64,000 bases of DNA from Lentzea sp. NBRC 105346 (GTDB lineage: Bacteria; Actinomycetota; Actinomycetes; Mycobacteriales; Pseudonocardiaceae): contig NZ_BSTQ01000001.1 in the NCBI RefSeq assembly GCF_030269605.1, positions 1,133,154-1,197,153 of the forward strand, in the 5' to 3' direction. This document shows, in pieces, positions 26,442-35,900 of this stretch. Made by a program: the position numbers and the translations under genes. The notes under the pieces are model-generated. The model ran no database searches. It saw only the letters and a program-made list of their open reading frames with translations, and was not told the origin of the DNA. The first letter of the stretch is position 1; every line of letters starts with the position of its first letter.

Positions 26442-26959
26442 GGCTTCGGCTGCTCCTGGCCCGACGCGAGGCGCCGCAGCCGGTCGTCCAGGTCGCTCGA
26501 CGTGGGCGCGCCGATGATCACGTCGACCTTGCCGGTCGCCGAAATGAACGCCCACGCGGGCTGGGCGGTCACGCCGAACCGCTTCCACACCGCGCCATCC
26601 ACATCGGCGAGGTGCGAGAACCCGTCAACGCCCTTCTCGGAGACGAACTTCTTCATCGGGTCGAGCTTGTCGCGGGACGCGACGCCGACAAACTGGACGT
26701 CGGGGTGTGTCTTGGCAGCCGACGCCACGCCCGCGGCTTCCTCGTTGCAGCTCGGGCACCAGGGCGCCCAGAACCAGAGTGCGACCGGTTTGCCCGCCAG
26801 GTCCGCACCGTCGAAGGCATCGCCCGAAAGGGTCTTGGCGGTGAACTTCAGCTGGTCGGCGGCCGGAGCAGGAGAACCACACCCGACCAGCAGCAGCGCG
26901 GACAGCAGCACGAGAAGGCGCACACCAGGGAGTACGCGCAGGTCACGCGGCCGGTTCAC
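26438..26959 (-). CDS. TlpA/ResA-like thioredoxin lipoprotein
   Basis: Lipoprotein of 173 aa. The N-terminal hydrophobic stretch ends in the lipobox LLLVGC (lipidated Cys27). The thioredoxin-like domain has the redox motif WCPSC (Cys68/Cys71) and the cis-Pro in TAQPAWAF. It should reduce or exchange extracytoplasmic disulfides at the membrane, for example during cytochrome or envelope protein maturation. The start is uncertain: GTG 26959 is used, but GTG 26923 (VRLLVLLSALLLVGC) gives a more compact lipoprotein signal. It is divergent from the pentapeptide-repeat gene. Confidence 0.85.
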   Translation of the reverse strand: MNRPRDLRVLPGVRLLVLLSALLLVGCGSPAPAADQLKFTAKTLSGDAFDGADLAGKPVALWFWAPWCPSCNEEAAGVASAAKTHPDVQFVGVASRDKLDPMKKFVSEKGVDGFSHLADVDGAVWKRFGVTAQPAWAFISATGKVDVIIGAPTSSDLDDRLRRLASGQEQPKP

Positions 26960-26972
26960 GTAGGCTTGATCG

Positions 26973-27749
26973 GTGCTGAACCGGAGCGACCTCACCGCGG
27001 ACTGCAGCCGGTGCGCCGGGCTGTGCTGCGTGGCGCCCGCGTTCGCCAAGTCGTCCGACTTCGCGATCAACAAACCCGCGGGCAAGCCGTGCCCGAACCT
27101 GCGGCAGGACTTCCGCTGCGGGATCCACACCCAGTTGCGGCAGAAGGGTTTCCCGGGCTGCACGGTGTTCGACTGCTTCGGCGCCGGCCAGCAGGTCGTC
27201 CAGATCACGTACGACGGGGCCGACTGGCACGACCAGCCGCGCATGCTCGACACGTTCCCGATCATGCGGAACCTGCACGAGCTGCTCTACTACCTCGCCG
27301 AGGCCCGCACGTTCGACCAGAACCCGAACCTGGGGAACACCCAGGCAGAGATCGAACACCTCACGAACCAGAGCCCGGACGTCCTCGACCGGGTCGACGT
27401 CGACCAGCTCCGGAAGGCGGTCAACGTCCTGCTGACCGAAGCGAGCAACCGCAGGCGAAAGGGCCTCGGGCAACGGGACCTTCGCGGCCGCGACCTGATC
27501 GGCAAGAGCCTGCGCGACAAGGACCTTCGCGGCGCGAACCTGCGTGGGGCGTTGCTCATCGGCGCGGACCTCAGCGGTGCGGACCTGCGGCTGGCCGACG
27601 TCATCGGGGCCGATTTCCGGGGCGCCAACCTCGCCGGCGCCGACCTGAGCGAGACGATCTTCCTGACGCAGGCGCAGCTCAACGCCGCGCGGGGTGACCG
27701 GTCGACCAAGCTGCCCGCGTCACTCGAACACCCCGCGCACTGGCGCTGA
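26973..27749 (+). CDS. Cys-rich N-terminal domain fused to pentapeptide repeats
   Basis: Protein of 258 aa. The first ~70 residues hold eight cysteines (11, 14, 18, 19, 40, 49, 63, 68) in a CxxCxxxCC ... CPNL ... CGIH ... C ... C pattern, like YkgJ-type metal-chelating domains. Residues ~165-235 are pentapeptide repeats (DLRGRDLIGKSLRDKDLRGANLRGALLIGADLSGADL and on), a right-handed beta-helix that can mimic DNA. A helical linker joins the two. It may be a metal-cluster protein with a scaffold tail; its role is unknown. The GTG start lies 13 bp from the divergent lipoprotein start. Confidence 0.78.
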   Translation: MLNRSDLTADCSRCAGLCCVAPAFAKSSDFAINKPAGKPCPNLRQDFRCGIHTQLRQKGFPGCTVFDCFGAGQQVVQITYDGADWHDQPRMLDTFPIMRNLHELLYYLAEARTFDQNPNLGNTQAEIEHLTNQSPDVLDRVDVDQLRKAVNVLLTEASNRRRKGLGQRDLRGRDLIGKSLRDKDLRGANLRGALLIGADLSGADLRLADVIGADFRGANLAGADLSETIFLTQAQLNAARGDRSTKLPASLEHPAHWR

Positions 27750-27751
27750 AC

Positions 27752-27768
27752 CTCGGTTATCGCCCGAG
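27752..27768. terminator. Weak hairpin between convergent genes
   Basis: CTCGG and CCGAG arms around a 7-nt loop fill the 20-bp gap between the pentapeptide-repeat gene and the HPF-like gene. It is possibly a minimal bidirectional terminator. Confidence 0.35.
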
Positions 27769-27769
27769 A

Positions 27770-28045
27770 TCAGTTGTGCATCGTCAGTAGCTGCCGCCGC
27801 ACGCGCTCGTGCAGCAGGTCGATCACTTCGGTGACGGTGCCGGCCTCCGCGTACGCCTGAACCTCGTCCCACTTCAAGTCGAGCCGGGCGTGGGCCAAGA
27901 TCACGTCGGTGGTGGTCGTGAGGCCGATCCAGGCGAAGTCCACCGGCGCCGGCGCGTACCGGTCCAGCTCTCCGATCCTGGCGGACACGTATTCCCTGGC
28001 CTGCTCCGGAATCTTGTCCGCGAGCGTGACCTGGATGTAGTCCAT
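27770..28045 (-). CDS. Short HPF/RaiA-like ribosome hibernation domain protein
   Basis: Protein of 91 aa resembling the N-terminal domain of hibernation-promoting factors (sigma-54 modulation/S30EA). It has a beta-alpha start (MDYIQVTLADKIPEQAREYVSARIGELDRYAPAP), a central beta hairpin (TDVILAHARLDLKWDEVQAYAEAG) and a last helix TEVIDLLHERVRRQL, as in YfiA/HPF. Such proteins bind the 30S decoding centre and silence ribosomes. It is shorter than actinobacterial long HPF and lacks the dimerising tail. The assignment rests on pattern, not on a strong motif. A DosR-like palindrome lies about 65-80 bp upstream of the start. Confidence 0.6.
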   Translation of the reverse strand: MDYIQVTLADKIPEQAREYVSARIGELDRYAPAPVDFAWIGLTTTTDVILAHARLDLKWDEVQAYAEAGTVTEVIDLLHERVRRQLLTMHN

Positions 28046-28107
28046 TTTCGTCGCCGCCTCCTCGATGGGGTCCCCAAGGAAGACCGTACGAACCAATAGC
28101 GTCCAAT

Positions 28108-28124
28108 GGACCTGGCATAGGTCC
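28108..28124 (-). promoter_or_regulatory. DosR-like palindrome upstream of the HPF-like gene
   Basis: GGACCT-GGCAT-AGGTCC, 6-bp perfect arms. Read leftward it is TAGGGACCTATGCCAGGTCC, which resembles the GGGAC-N-GNCC pattern of mycobacterial DosR boxes. It is 63 bp upstream of the HPF-like start. The regulator is not in the window. Confidence 0.4.
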
Positions 28125-28131
28125 CTATCTG

Positions 28132-29784
28132 CTAGGCCCGTTTGGCCAGGTACATCCGGCGGCATGCCTGGCGCTGGACCTTGCCACTCGCGGTGAGCGG
28201 AAGGGAACCCTGAGCGAGCAGAACGACTTCGTGCACGCGCACGCCGTGCCCGGAGTGCACCGCGTGCCGCACGGCCATCTCGACCTCCTCCCCCGGCGCG
28301 TTCGGCGACGCCTCGACGAGAGCGACCACGCGTTCCTCGCGGCCGTCGTCGACCGCGAACACGCAGCAGCCGAGCTGGCGGATCGCCGGGTGTGCGGCCT
28401 CGATCGTCGCCTCGAGGTCGTGCGGGTGGTGGTTGGCGCCCGCGACGATGATCACCTCCTTGGCGCGTCCGGTGACGAACAGCTCGCCGTCGTAGACGAA
28501 CCCGAGGTCGCCAGTGCGTAGTTCCTTGAACCGGTCCGAACCCCAGTAGCCGAGGCCGACCGAAGGCCCGGTCACCACGATCTCGCCGACCTCGGCCTCC
28601 GCGCACCCGTCGATCACGACGTTCGGCGGCATCGGGCCGCTGCTCACCAGGCGCCGCCCGCCGGGCGGATCAACGGGCACGGCCCGGCCGCGCGCGAGCT
28701 CGTCGGCGTCCACGCGCAGGGTCACCGGACCCTCACCGATCTGCGCGCACGTGACCATCACGGTCGACTCGGCCAGCCCGTACCCCGGCACGAGCGACTC
28801 GCGCCGGAACCCGGCGGGCCCGAACACCTCGCAGAACCGGTCGAGCGTCGCTGCCCGCACCGGCTCGCCGCCGATCAGCGCCATCTCCCAGCCGCTCAGG
28901 TCGAGCGCGCCGAGCTGCATCTCCTGCACGCGGCGCACGCACAGATCCAGCGCGAAGTTCGGTGCGAAGCTGTCCACCCGGCCGATCTCCGAGATGATCC
29001 GCAGCCAGCTGATCGGGCTGCGGACGAACACCTTGGCGGGGAACAGGTGTGCTGGGCAGCCCGCATAGAGGGGTTCGAGCACGCCGCCGATCAGTCCCAT
29101 GTTGTAGTGCGACGGCAGCCACGACACGACCGGCGGTCGTTCAAGACCGTCCTCATCGGACGGACGGCGCAGGTTGTCGTGGATCAGTTCGAGGTTCGCC
29201 AGCACGTTGCCGTGGGTCAGCACGACGCCTTTGGGATCACCGGTCGAGCCCGACGAGTACTGCAGGTACGCGACCGAGCCCGCGTCGATGTCCGGGTGGC
29301 GCCACCTGCTCGCGTGTCCCGGATCGACCTCGTCGACGGACATCCGGACCAGCGTGGCGAGCAGCGGCGTTTCCTCGATCACGGGCAACGACTTGGCGAT
29401 CGTCAGTCCGGTCGACAGGAACAGCTCCGGCTGGGCGTTCTCGATGATCGACTCGAGGCGCCCCACCTTGAGACTCGTGCGGGTGCCGTCGAGTGGCGCG
29501 ACGGGCACCGCGATCACGCCGGCGTAGAGGCAGCCCAGGAGCGCGATGTGGAAGTCCAGTCCCGGCTCGAAGCACAGCACCGCCCGCGCGCCCGGTGACG
29601 TGACGTCCTGCAGGACCGCTGCCAGCGCCCGCGCCCGAGTGTCCACTTCGGACGCGGTCAGCGTGTCCCACTCGGTCCGTCCGTCGGCGAGGAATGTGAA
29701 CGCCCTGCGGTCGGGATCGGCGGCGGCGCGCGACTCGCACAGGTCCACGAGGGTCCTGAGCTTGCGGCGGGTCTTGGTGAACAT
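28132..29784 (-). CDS. Fatty acyl-AMP ligase (FAAL)-like enzyme 1
   Basis: Adenylate-forming enzyme of 550 aa. The P-loop motif is YLQYSSGSTGDPKGVVLTHGN. The FAAL hallmarks WLPSHYNMGLIGGVLEPLYAG and GGEPVRAATLDRF are present, as are GYGLAESTVMV, TGDLGFVYDGELFVTGRAKEVII and the C-terminal Lys region PLTASGKVQRQACR. FAALs load activated fatty acids onto acyl carrier proteins for lipids or lipopeptides. The catalytic residues look intact. AGGAGG lies upstream of the ATG at 29784. It follows the second FAAL on the same strand, separated by a 152-bp nested palindrome that may terminate or attenuate read-through. Confidence 0.88.
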   Translation of the reverse strand: MFTKTRRKLRTLVDLCESRAAADPDRRAFTFLADGRTEWDTLTASEVDTRARALAAVLQDVTSPGARAVLCFEPGLDFHIALLGCLYAGVIAVPVAPLDGTRTSLKVGRLESIIENAQPELFLSTGLTIAKSLPVIEETPLLATLVRMSVDEVDPGHASRWRHPDIDAGSVAYLQYSSGSTGDPKGVVLTHGNVLANLELIHDNLRRPSDEDGLERPPVVSWLPSHYNMGLIGGVLEPLYAGCPAHLFPAKVFVRSPISWLRIISEIGRVDSFAPNFALDLCVRRVQEMQLGALDLSGWEMALIGGEPVRAATLDRFCEVFGPAGFRRESLVPGYGLAESTVMVTCAQIGEGPVTLRVDADELARGRAVPVDPPGGRRLVSSGPMPPNVVIDGCAEAEVGEIVVTGPSVGLGYWGSDRFKELRTGDLGFVYDGELFVTGRAKEVIIVAGANHHPHDLEATIEAAHPAIRQLGCCVFAVDDGREERVVALVEASPNAPGEEVEMAVRHAVHSGHGVRVHEVVLLAQGSLPLTASGKVQRQACRRMYLAKRA

Positions 29785-29803
29785 CAGCTTCCTCCTGCTT
29801 GCT

Positions 29804-29955
29804 CGTGAAGGCGACCTTCATCAACCTCAGCCTCGCGAGGGCCACCCCCACCAACGTGAACCTCAGGGTTCGGTGCTGGCGAACGTGACGTTTGGGGACA
29901 TAGATGTCCGCGAACGTCACGTTCGCCAGCACCGGATCTGAGGGTGGCCTTCACG
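29804..29955. repeat. Nested palindromic element between the two FAAL genes
   Basis: The core stem is two perfect 22-bp arms at 29871-29892 and 29913-29934 (the left arm begins CGGTGCTGGCGAACG). An inner 6-bp hairpin GGACAT-AG-ATGTCC lies at 29896-29909. Outside the core come CCTCAG/CTGAGG (29861-29866 and 29938-29943) and outer 13-nt arms at 29804-29816 and 29943-29955 with one mismatch. RNA from either strand would fold into one long multi-step hairpin. It fills almost the whole gap between FAAL2 (ends 29958) and FAAL1 (starts 29784). Confidence 0.8.
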
Positions 29956-29957
29956 AA

Positions 29958-31595
29958 TCAGCTGCCTCCTAGTTCACGAACCGCCGCGCGGCACAGCTTG
30001 CCGCTGGTCGTGTAGGGCAACGCGCCCGGCATGAGCACCACGACGGCGGACACCTCGTAGCCGTGCTCCGCCTGCACGGCGGCCCGCACGGCTTCCCTGA
30101 TCTCGTCATGCGGCGTGGAGCGATACCGCCGGTCGAGCTCCGCGAACACGCGCCGGTCGACGGCACAGGCCGCGCGCACGGCCGGATGCGCGGCCTCCGC
30201 GGTCGCCTCGACGTCGTACGGGTAGAGCTGCCGGTCGTCGATCACCAGCAGGTCCGGCACGCGGCAGGTGATGAAAAGCTGTCCCTGGTAACGGAAACCG
30301 AGGTTGCCGGTGCGCAGGAACCGCTGGTCGCCGCGCCCGAGCACCGTCGCACCGAAGGTGTCGCGGGTGGCCTCGGGGTCGCCCCAGTAGCCCTCGCCGA
30401 TGCTCGGCCCGGACACGAGGATCTCCCCCACCTCGTCCACGTCGCACGGCACGTCGGTGCCCGGCCGGACGATCACGATGGTCAGCGAAGGATCGGGATC
30501 ACCACAGCCCACCAGGCGTTGCACGCGTTCGCACGCCAGCGCTTCGCGCACCCGGCCGTGTTCGAGTGCGTCGGCGTCGAAGTCGACGACGATCGGCTCC
30601 TCCTCCACCGGGCCACCGCTGACGAGCACGGTCGACTCGGCCATCCCGTAGCTCGGGAAGAACGCGGCCTTGCGGAAGCCGCAGGGGGCGAACCGTTGCG
30701 CGAACTCCTCGATCGTGCGGGCGCGCAACGGTTCGTCGCTGATCGCGGCGATGCGCCAGCGGCTCAGGTCGAACGTGCCCAGCTGCTCGTCGGTCACGCG
30801 GCGCAGGCACAGGTCGTACCCGAGGCTCGGCGCGGCGGCGACCTCGGCGCGGTAGCGGTCGATCGCACGCAGCCAGTTCGCCGGTGTGCGATAGAACGCC
30901 TGCGCGGACATCAGGACCGACTCGTGGCCCAGGAACAACGGTTGCAGAATCCCGCCGATCAGGCCCATGTCGTGGAACGGCGGCAGCCAGCACACCGTGG
31001 TGCCGCGCTCGAACCGTTCGTCCGGGCGGGAGCCGTTGCGGACGATCAGCGACAGGTTGCGCAGCACGTTGTGGTGCGTCAGCACGACGCCGCGCGGCCG
31101 GCCGGTCGTACCGGACGTGTACTGCAGGTAGGCCACGCCGGTGGGACTGTCCTCACGCCACTCGGTTGACCGATCAGTCAGCACATCGGTTGCCAGCTCA
31201 GGGATCCCCATCGAGAACCCCGTGTCCTCTGTGGACAGCAGTAGGTCGGGGTCGCAGTCCTCGGCGATCGACAACAGCCGGACGTGCCGCGCGTCCCCGC
31301 TGGCCCGGCGCACCGGCGGCGCGGGCACCGCCACCACGTCGGCATAGAGGCAGCCTAGGAACGCCGACACGAAGTCCAGTCCGGGTGGATGGCACAGGAG
31401 CGCTCTCGCGCCCGGCCGCACCATCGAGCGCAGCCACACGGCGATGCTGCGCGCCCGGCGGTCCAGTTCGGAGTACGTCAAAACTTCCTGCTCCACGACA
31501 CCGCTGTCGAGGAAGACGAACGCCCGCTCGTCCGGCATGATCTCGGCCTGCCTCCGGCAGAGGTCCACCAGGCTTGCCACGTCCACTCCCAGCAT
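29958..31595 (-). CDS. FAAL-like enzyme 2 (divergent active-site motifs)
   Basis: FAAL homologue of 545 aa. YLQYTSGTTGRPRGVVLTHHN (P-loop), CWLPPFHDMGLIGGILQPLFLG and PSYGMAESTVLV are present. Several usual residues differ. The 'GGEP' loop is AISDEPLRA, and the hinge segment normally like GRxKDLIIxxGxNxxPxDIE reads CRVPDLLVIDDRQLYPYDVE, without the hinge Lys. The C-terminal catalytic Lys is kept (PYTTSGKLCR). It may have altered activity or substrate. The ATG at 31595 follows AGGGGAG. It is divergent from the ketosynthase gene and upstream of FAAL1. Confidence 0.85.
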   Translation of the reverse strand: MLGVDVASLVDLCRRQAEIMPDERAFVFLDSGVVEQEVLTYSELDRRARSIAVWLRSMVRPGARALLCHPPGLDFVSAFLGCLYADVVAVPAPPVRRASGDARHVRLLSIAEDCDPDLLLSTEDTGFSMGIPELATDVLTDRSTEWREDSPTGVAYLQYTSGTTGRPRGVVLTHHNVLRNLSLIVRNGSRPDERFERGTTVCWLPPFHDMGLIGGILQPLFLGHESVLMSAQAFYRTPANWLRAIDRYRAEVAAAPSLGYDLCLRRVTDEQLGTFDLSRWRIAAISDEPLRARTIEEFAQRFAPCGFRKAAFFPSYGMAESTVLVSGGPVEEEPIVVDFDADALEHGRVREALACERVQRLVGCGDPDPSLTIVIVRPGTDVPCDVDEVGEILVSGPSIGEGYWGDPEATRDTFGATVLGRGDQRFLRTGNLGFRYQGQLFITCRVPDLLVIDDRQLYPYDVEATAEAAHPAVRAACAVDRRVFAELDRRYRSTPHDEIREAVRAAVQAEHGYEVSAVVVLMPGALPYTTSGKLCRAAVRELGGS

Positions 31596-31661
31596 GAGCT
31601 CCCCTTTCGCGGATGCGGTTTCCGACCGTACGGAGTCCTCGTCGTTGGGGAATCGGCCGCG

Positions 31662-31673
31662 CGACTGATACCG
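31662..31673. promoter_or_regulatory. 12-bp element shared with the FabG/AraC intergenic region (copy 1)
   Basis: CGACTGATACCG in the 132-bp FAAL2/ketosynthase divergent promoter region. The same 12 bases occur at 37703-37714 between the FabG and AraC genes. It is a candidate operator for the AraC regulator or the response regulator. Confidence 0.5.
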
Positions 31674-31727
31674 GCGTCAGCCGCGCGACGAATGTTCTTC
31701 GTTGCACACCAATGCTTTCCTCGGTGT

Positions 31728-32990
31728 ATGCCTGTGGACTTCTCGCTGCTGCACCCCGCACTGCCGCCGCTGCCCGGCGTCGACGACTCCGACGTCGTCG
31801 TCACCGGACTCGGTATGTCGACTCCCCAAGGCGGTGACGTCGATTCCACGTGGACCGCGCTGCTGGCCGGCACATCCGGCGTGCGCGTCCTCGACGAACC
31901 GTGGGCCGACCAGCTCCCGGTCCGCATCGGCGCACCACTCAAGGAGGAACCCGAACTCGACCGCGTGTCGCGTCGCCGCATGGACCGCTGCCAGCAGCTC
32001 GCGGTCGTCGTCGCGCGCCAGGCGTGGGCGGACGCCGGGAAACCCGACGTCGACCCGACGCGGCTCGCGGTCGTCTTCGGCACCGGCCTGGGCGGCGGCG
32101 CCACCCTTGTCGACCAGTACGAGCGGTGCCGCGAGCTGGGCCCGGACCGCGTTTCGCCGTTCACCGTAACGATGTTGATGCCCAACGGCCCGGCGGCCGT
32201 GGTGAGCATGGACCTCGGCGCCCGCGGTGGCGCCCACGCCCCGACCAGCGCCTGCGCGTCGGGCGCCGAGGCCATCGCGCTGGGCTCGGCCCTGATCCGC
32301 CGCAACGTCGCCGACGTCGTCGTCGCCGGCGGCACCGAGGCCTGCCTGGGCCGACTGTCCATCGCCGCGTTCGCCCGCATGGGTGCCTTGTCCCGCAAGC
32401 ATTCGTCGCCTGATTCGGCCTCGCGTCCATTCGACGCGAACCGCGACGGCTTCGTCATGGCCGAGGGCGCCGGCGCTGTCGTCCTGGAACGCGGCTCGTA
32501 CGCCAGGTCGCGTGGCGTTCGCGGCTACGCGCGCCTGGCGGGAACCGGCATGAGCTCCGACGCCCACGACATGACGGCACCGTCACCGGTCGGCCAGATC
32601 CAGGCGATCCACCAGGCCGTGCGCTCCGCCGGCCTCAGCGGCTACGACGTGTCACACATCAACGCCCACGCCCCCGGCACCCCGGTCGGCGACCGCGTCG
32701 AGGCGTCCGCGATCCTCGACGCGATCGGCCCGCATCCCCTTGTCACGGCGACGAAATCGGTGACCGGCCACCTCATCGGCGGGGCGGGCGCGGTCGAGGC
32801 GATCTTCACCGTGCTGGCGCTGCACCACGGCGTCGTCCCGGCCACGCGGAACCTGGACGAACTGGACCCCGAGGTGAAGCTCGACATCGTGACCGGCACA
32901 CCCCGCAAGGCCCGGATAGTGTCCGCACTGTCCAACTCGTTCGGCTTCGGCGGCCACAACGTGGTTCTCGCCTTCACCCGTGCTACCTGA
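31728..32990 (+). CDS. Beta-ketoacyl-ACP synthase (KAS II type)
   Basis: Condensing enzyme of 420 aa. The thiolase-fold triad is complete: Cys176 (TSACASGAEA), His314 (INAHAPGTP) and His348 (KSVTGHLIGGAG), with Lys343. The block after the first His reads NAHAPGTPVGD rather than the usual NAHGTSTPxND, so it is a divergent subgroup. It should extend acyl-ACP with malonyl-ACP, possibly using acyl chains activated by the FAALs, but no ACP gene is nearby. The ATG at 31728 is chosen; the frame upstream is shadow of FAAL2. It converges on the NB-ARC/CHAT gene with an 8-bp overlap. Confidence 0.88.
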   Translation: MPVDFSLLHPALPPLPGVDDSDVVVTGLGMSTPQGGDVDSTWTALLAGTSGVRVLDEPWADQLPVRIGAPLKEEPELDRVSRRRMDRCQQLAVVVARQAWADAGKPDVDPTRLAVVFGTGLGGGATLVDQYERCRELGPDRVSPFTVTMLMPNGPAAVVSMDLGARGGAHAPTSACASGAEAIALGSALIRRNVADVVVAGGTEACLGRLSIAAFARMGALSRKHSSPDSASRPFDANRDGFVMAEGAGAVVLERGSYARSRGVRGYARLAGTGMSSDAHDMTAPSPVGQIQAIHQAVRSAGLSGYDVSHINAHAPGTPVGDRVEASAILDAIGPHPLVTATKSVTGHLIGGAGAVEAIFTVLALHHGVVPATRNLDELDPEVKLDIVTGTPRKARIVSALSNSFGFGGHNVVLAFTRAT

Positions 32991-35900
32991 GCGAGTAGTC
33001 GGCTCCCAGGCAAATGAGCTGGCGCCGCAACGGGTCTTCCGGCATGGCGCGGGCCAATGCCTCGGTGGCGGTGAGTCCGTCGGCCAGACCGCGGTGATAG
33101 GCGGGCATCGTGTGGTAGGCGGCCTCGTCGCTGAGGCTGCCGACGGAGGCGATCACACTGCTCACCCCGTGGCTCAGCAGCACCCCGGCGAAGCCGAGTA
33201 CGTCGTCATCCTGTGTCCTGGCGTTCGGCGTGATCCCTCCAGCGGCGAGGACGACCTGCCGCGGAGGACGCCGCAGCCTGCCGAGGTCGTGGGCGTACAG
33301 CGGCGCGTCGGTGAGCACGAGCGAGGAGTACATCGCATTGTCCCGAGCACTCTGGCCGTGCGCGGAGACATGCACCAGGTCGCACCCATCCATGGCGTTC
33401 AGTACCGCGTCGACCGTGGCCGCCGCACCCGTCAGGACCGTTGCACTTCGGTGGATCGCGGCGGCCTCACGGACTTCCCGGTCGGCCCACCACAGGTCCG
33501 GCCCGCCGACAAGCAGCACCCGGCGGGAGCGCGAACGCCGTCGCTTCGCCGCGGCGACCCACGCGGTGGCGGAAGGCGCCATGGTCACCGAACGCCCGCG
33601 GAGAGCGGCGAACGCGTTCCACGGCATGGCGAACAGCGCACCCACCGGCACGATCACCAGGCCATAGTCTCCGATCAGGTGCCCCACCGGTTCGATCAGC
33701 TGCCGCTCGAGGCCTGTCATCCGCCGGGCCGCCGACACTCCGATCGCCTCCAATACCGACGGCGCCTCAAGTTCTCCCCCTCCGGCGGTCAGATCGAGAT
33801 GGAGTTGCCGGATGCTTTCGAACACAGGCTGTGCCGGGCCGATCGGGACCAGCGTGCTGCGCTCACCCGCTACAACCACCGCGAACAGGTTGCCGCCGGA
33901 AATTCCGTATTCGATGAGGGCTCTGCCTCGCAGCGCCTTGGCGATGGCGCCGGGCGACGCCACCGCTGCGGGCTTCGAAGTGCTGATGCGCGGCCCCAAC
34001 TGCTGAACGTGCCGCAGCACCGCGTCGCGCTCGGCCTCCAGGGCGGGATCGACCGCGCCGCGAACCCGCTGCAGCAACACCATGTGTGTCAGGCGAGTCA
34101 AGTCGTTCAGTACACCGGGGTGCGCCGGATCGTCGTACCGCGGCGGAGGATTCCGGTACAGCTGCGCACGGGTGCGCTCCAGCCAGCGCAGGACGTGTTC
34201 CGCGCCTTGCCCGACCTCGAACACCACCCGGACGATGAGCCTGCCGAGCTCACCGCCGTACAACGCCGCCCCACGGTCGACGTCGACCCCACCGGACCGG
34301 TCACGGGCATCCGAGAGTTCCGCCAGACCGGTCTCGGCCTCCGCGAGTGCCGCCGAGAGCGCCCCTCGGGCCGCCCAGAGTTCCGCCCTGACCAGTCGAC
34401 GGAACACCTTCAGCTCCAAGGGCGTGCCGGGCCTCGGCAGCCGCGCCTGGCCGAACAACTCCATCGCGACGTCGATCGCGCCGCCTGCCGTGTTGAGTCG
34501 GGCCGCCCACAACAAGGCGTGGTCCGCTTCGTTGGGCATCGCAAGCTCCAGGAGATCGACCGCGATCTCACGGGCGATGTCCGCGTATCTGTCGATCCCG
34601 GCTCCCACCGCCATGGCGACGGGAGCCTCCCCACGCACTTGCGTCAGCCACGCGATGGCAGACCACCGCTTGTCACCTGCCTCGATGAACCGCTGCCGCG
34701 CGGAGATGTAGAGCCGTCGCACCGTGCCGGCGTCGGACTGCAGTACCCCGCAGCGCGCTCGGGCGAGCTCGGCGTGGGCGATCATCTGCTCCGACGCGGA
34801 CGAATGGCGCAGCGAACGCAGGACGTCGTCCAGGTACTCGGCGGCCTCGGTGATCAGCCCTGCGGCCACCAGCGTGTCGGCCTGATCGAGCAAGATGCTC
34901 GCCACGTGATCGGGATCGTCCGCGTTGCGTTCGGCCGCCCGGTCGAAATGCGCGACAGCAGCCGGAAGATCACCACTCTGCTGCGCGACGATCCCAAGCA
35001 GGCGTTCCGCAACAGACAGCACTGGCAGCGGCACCACATCCGCGCCCACGACCACACCGACGAGCGCGCTCAGGCTCGAAGTCTCCGCGCGCAGCCAGCG
35101 GGATGCGGATTCGTCATCGCCGAAGGGAGGAGCACATGCCGGGATGATGATCTCCGCGGGCCAGTCGCCCCGCCTGCCCGGCGCGACCGTGTCGACCGCG
35201 CGGCACGCGGTGTGCACGTAGTAGTGGACGAGACGGCCCAACGCCTCGTCGTACTCGGCGGGATCTTCCTCGCCGAACAAGTCGGTCGCGTAGGACCGGA
35301 GCAGGTCGTGCCAGCGGACGCGGCCGTTCCCAGCGTCCTCGAGCAGGTGCGCGCGACGAAGTTCGGCGACGGCCTTCCGTGCGCCGGCGAGATCGACGCC
35401 GGCGGCCGCGGCGACGACGTACTCGTCGAAGTCGCGGCCGGGTACGACCGAGAGGAAGCGGAACACCCGCGCCGTGTCCGGGGACAGCTGCCGGTAGGAC
35501 CAGGAGAACACCACTCGGACGGCCGTCCGATCGTCGCCGCCCAGATCCAGAAGGTCGAGCCGGTTCTGCACGTCGGCGAGCTCGATCGCGAGGTCGGTGA
35601 GCGAGCAGCCGGGGCGGGAATTGGCGATTTCCGCCGTGATGCGGATTGCGAGCGGCAACCGGGCACTCCACTCGCACAACGACCGCACGGCGTCCGGCTC
35701 GTCCAGAGCCCGCCGGACCACCAACGAACGGAACAGCTCGAAGGCTTCATCGGGTGGCAGCAGGTCGAGGTCGACGCGCTTGGCTCCGTGCCGCACGACT
35801 AGGCCGACCAGGTTGTCGCGGCTGGTGATCAGCACGAAGTTCGACCCGGCGCCCGGCAGCAGGGGCCGGACCTGGTCGACGCTGCGCGCGTTGTCCAGCA

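Noticed and set aside
31728..32990. Ketosynthase as part of a type II polyketide synthase
   Set aside because: There is no chain-length factor, ACP, cyclase or ketoreductase pair; only a single KAS II-like enzyme is present.
32980..35802. Very long open frame on the + strand opposite the NB-ARC/CHAT gene
   Set aside because: Its translation is Arg/Pro/Gln/His-rich without domains, while the opposite strand has a clear multi-domain protein. It is a GC-rich antisense shadow.
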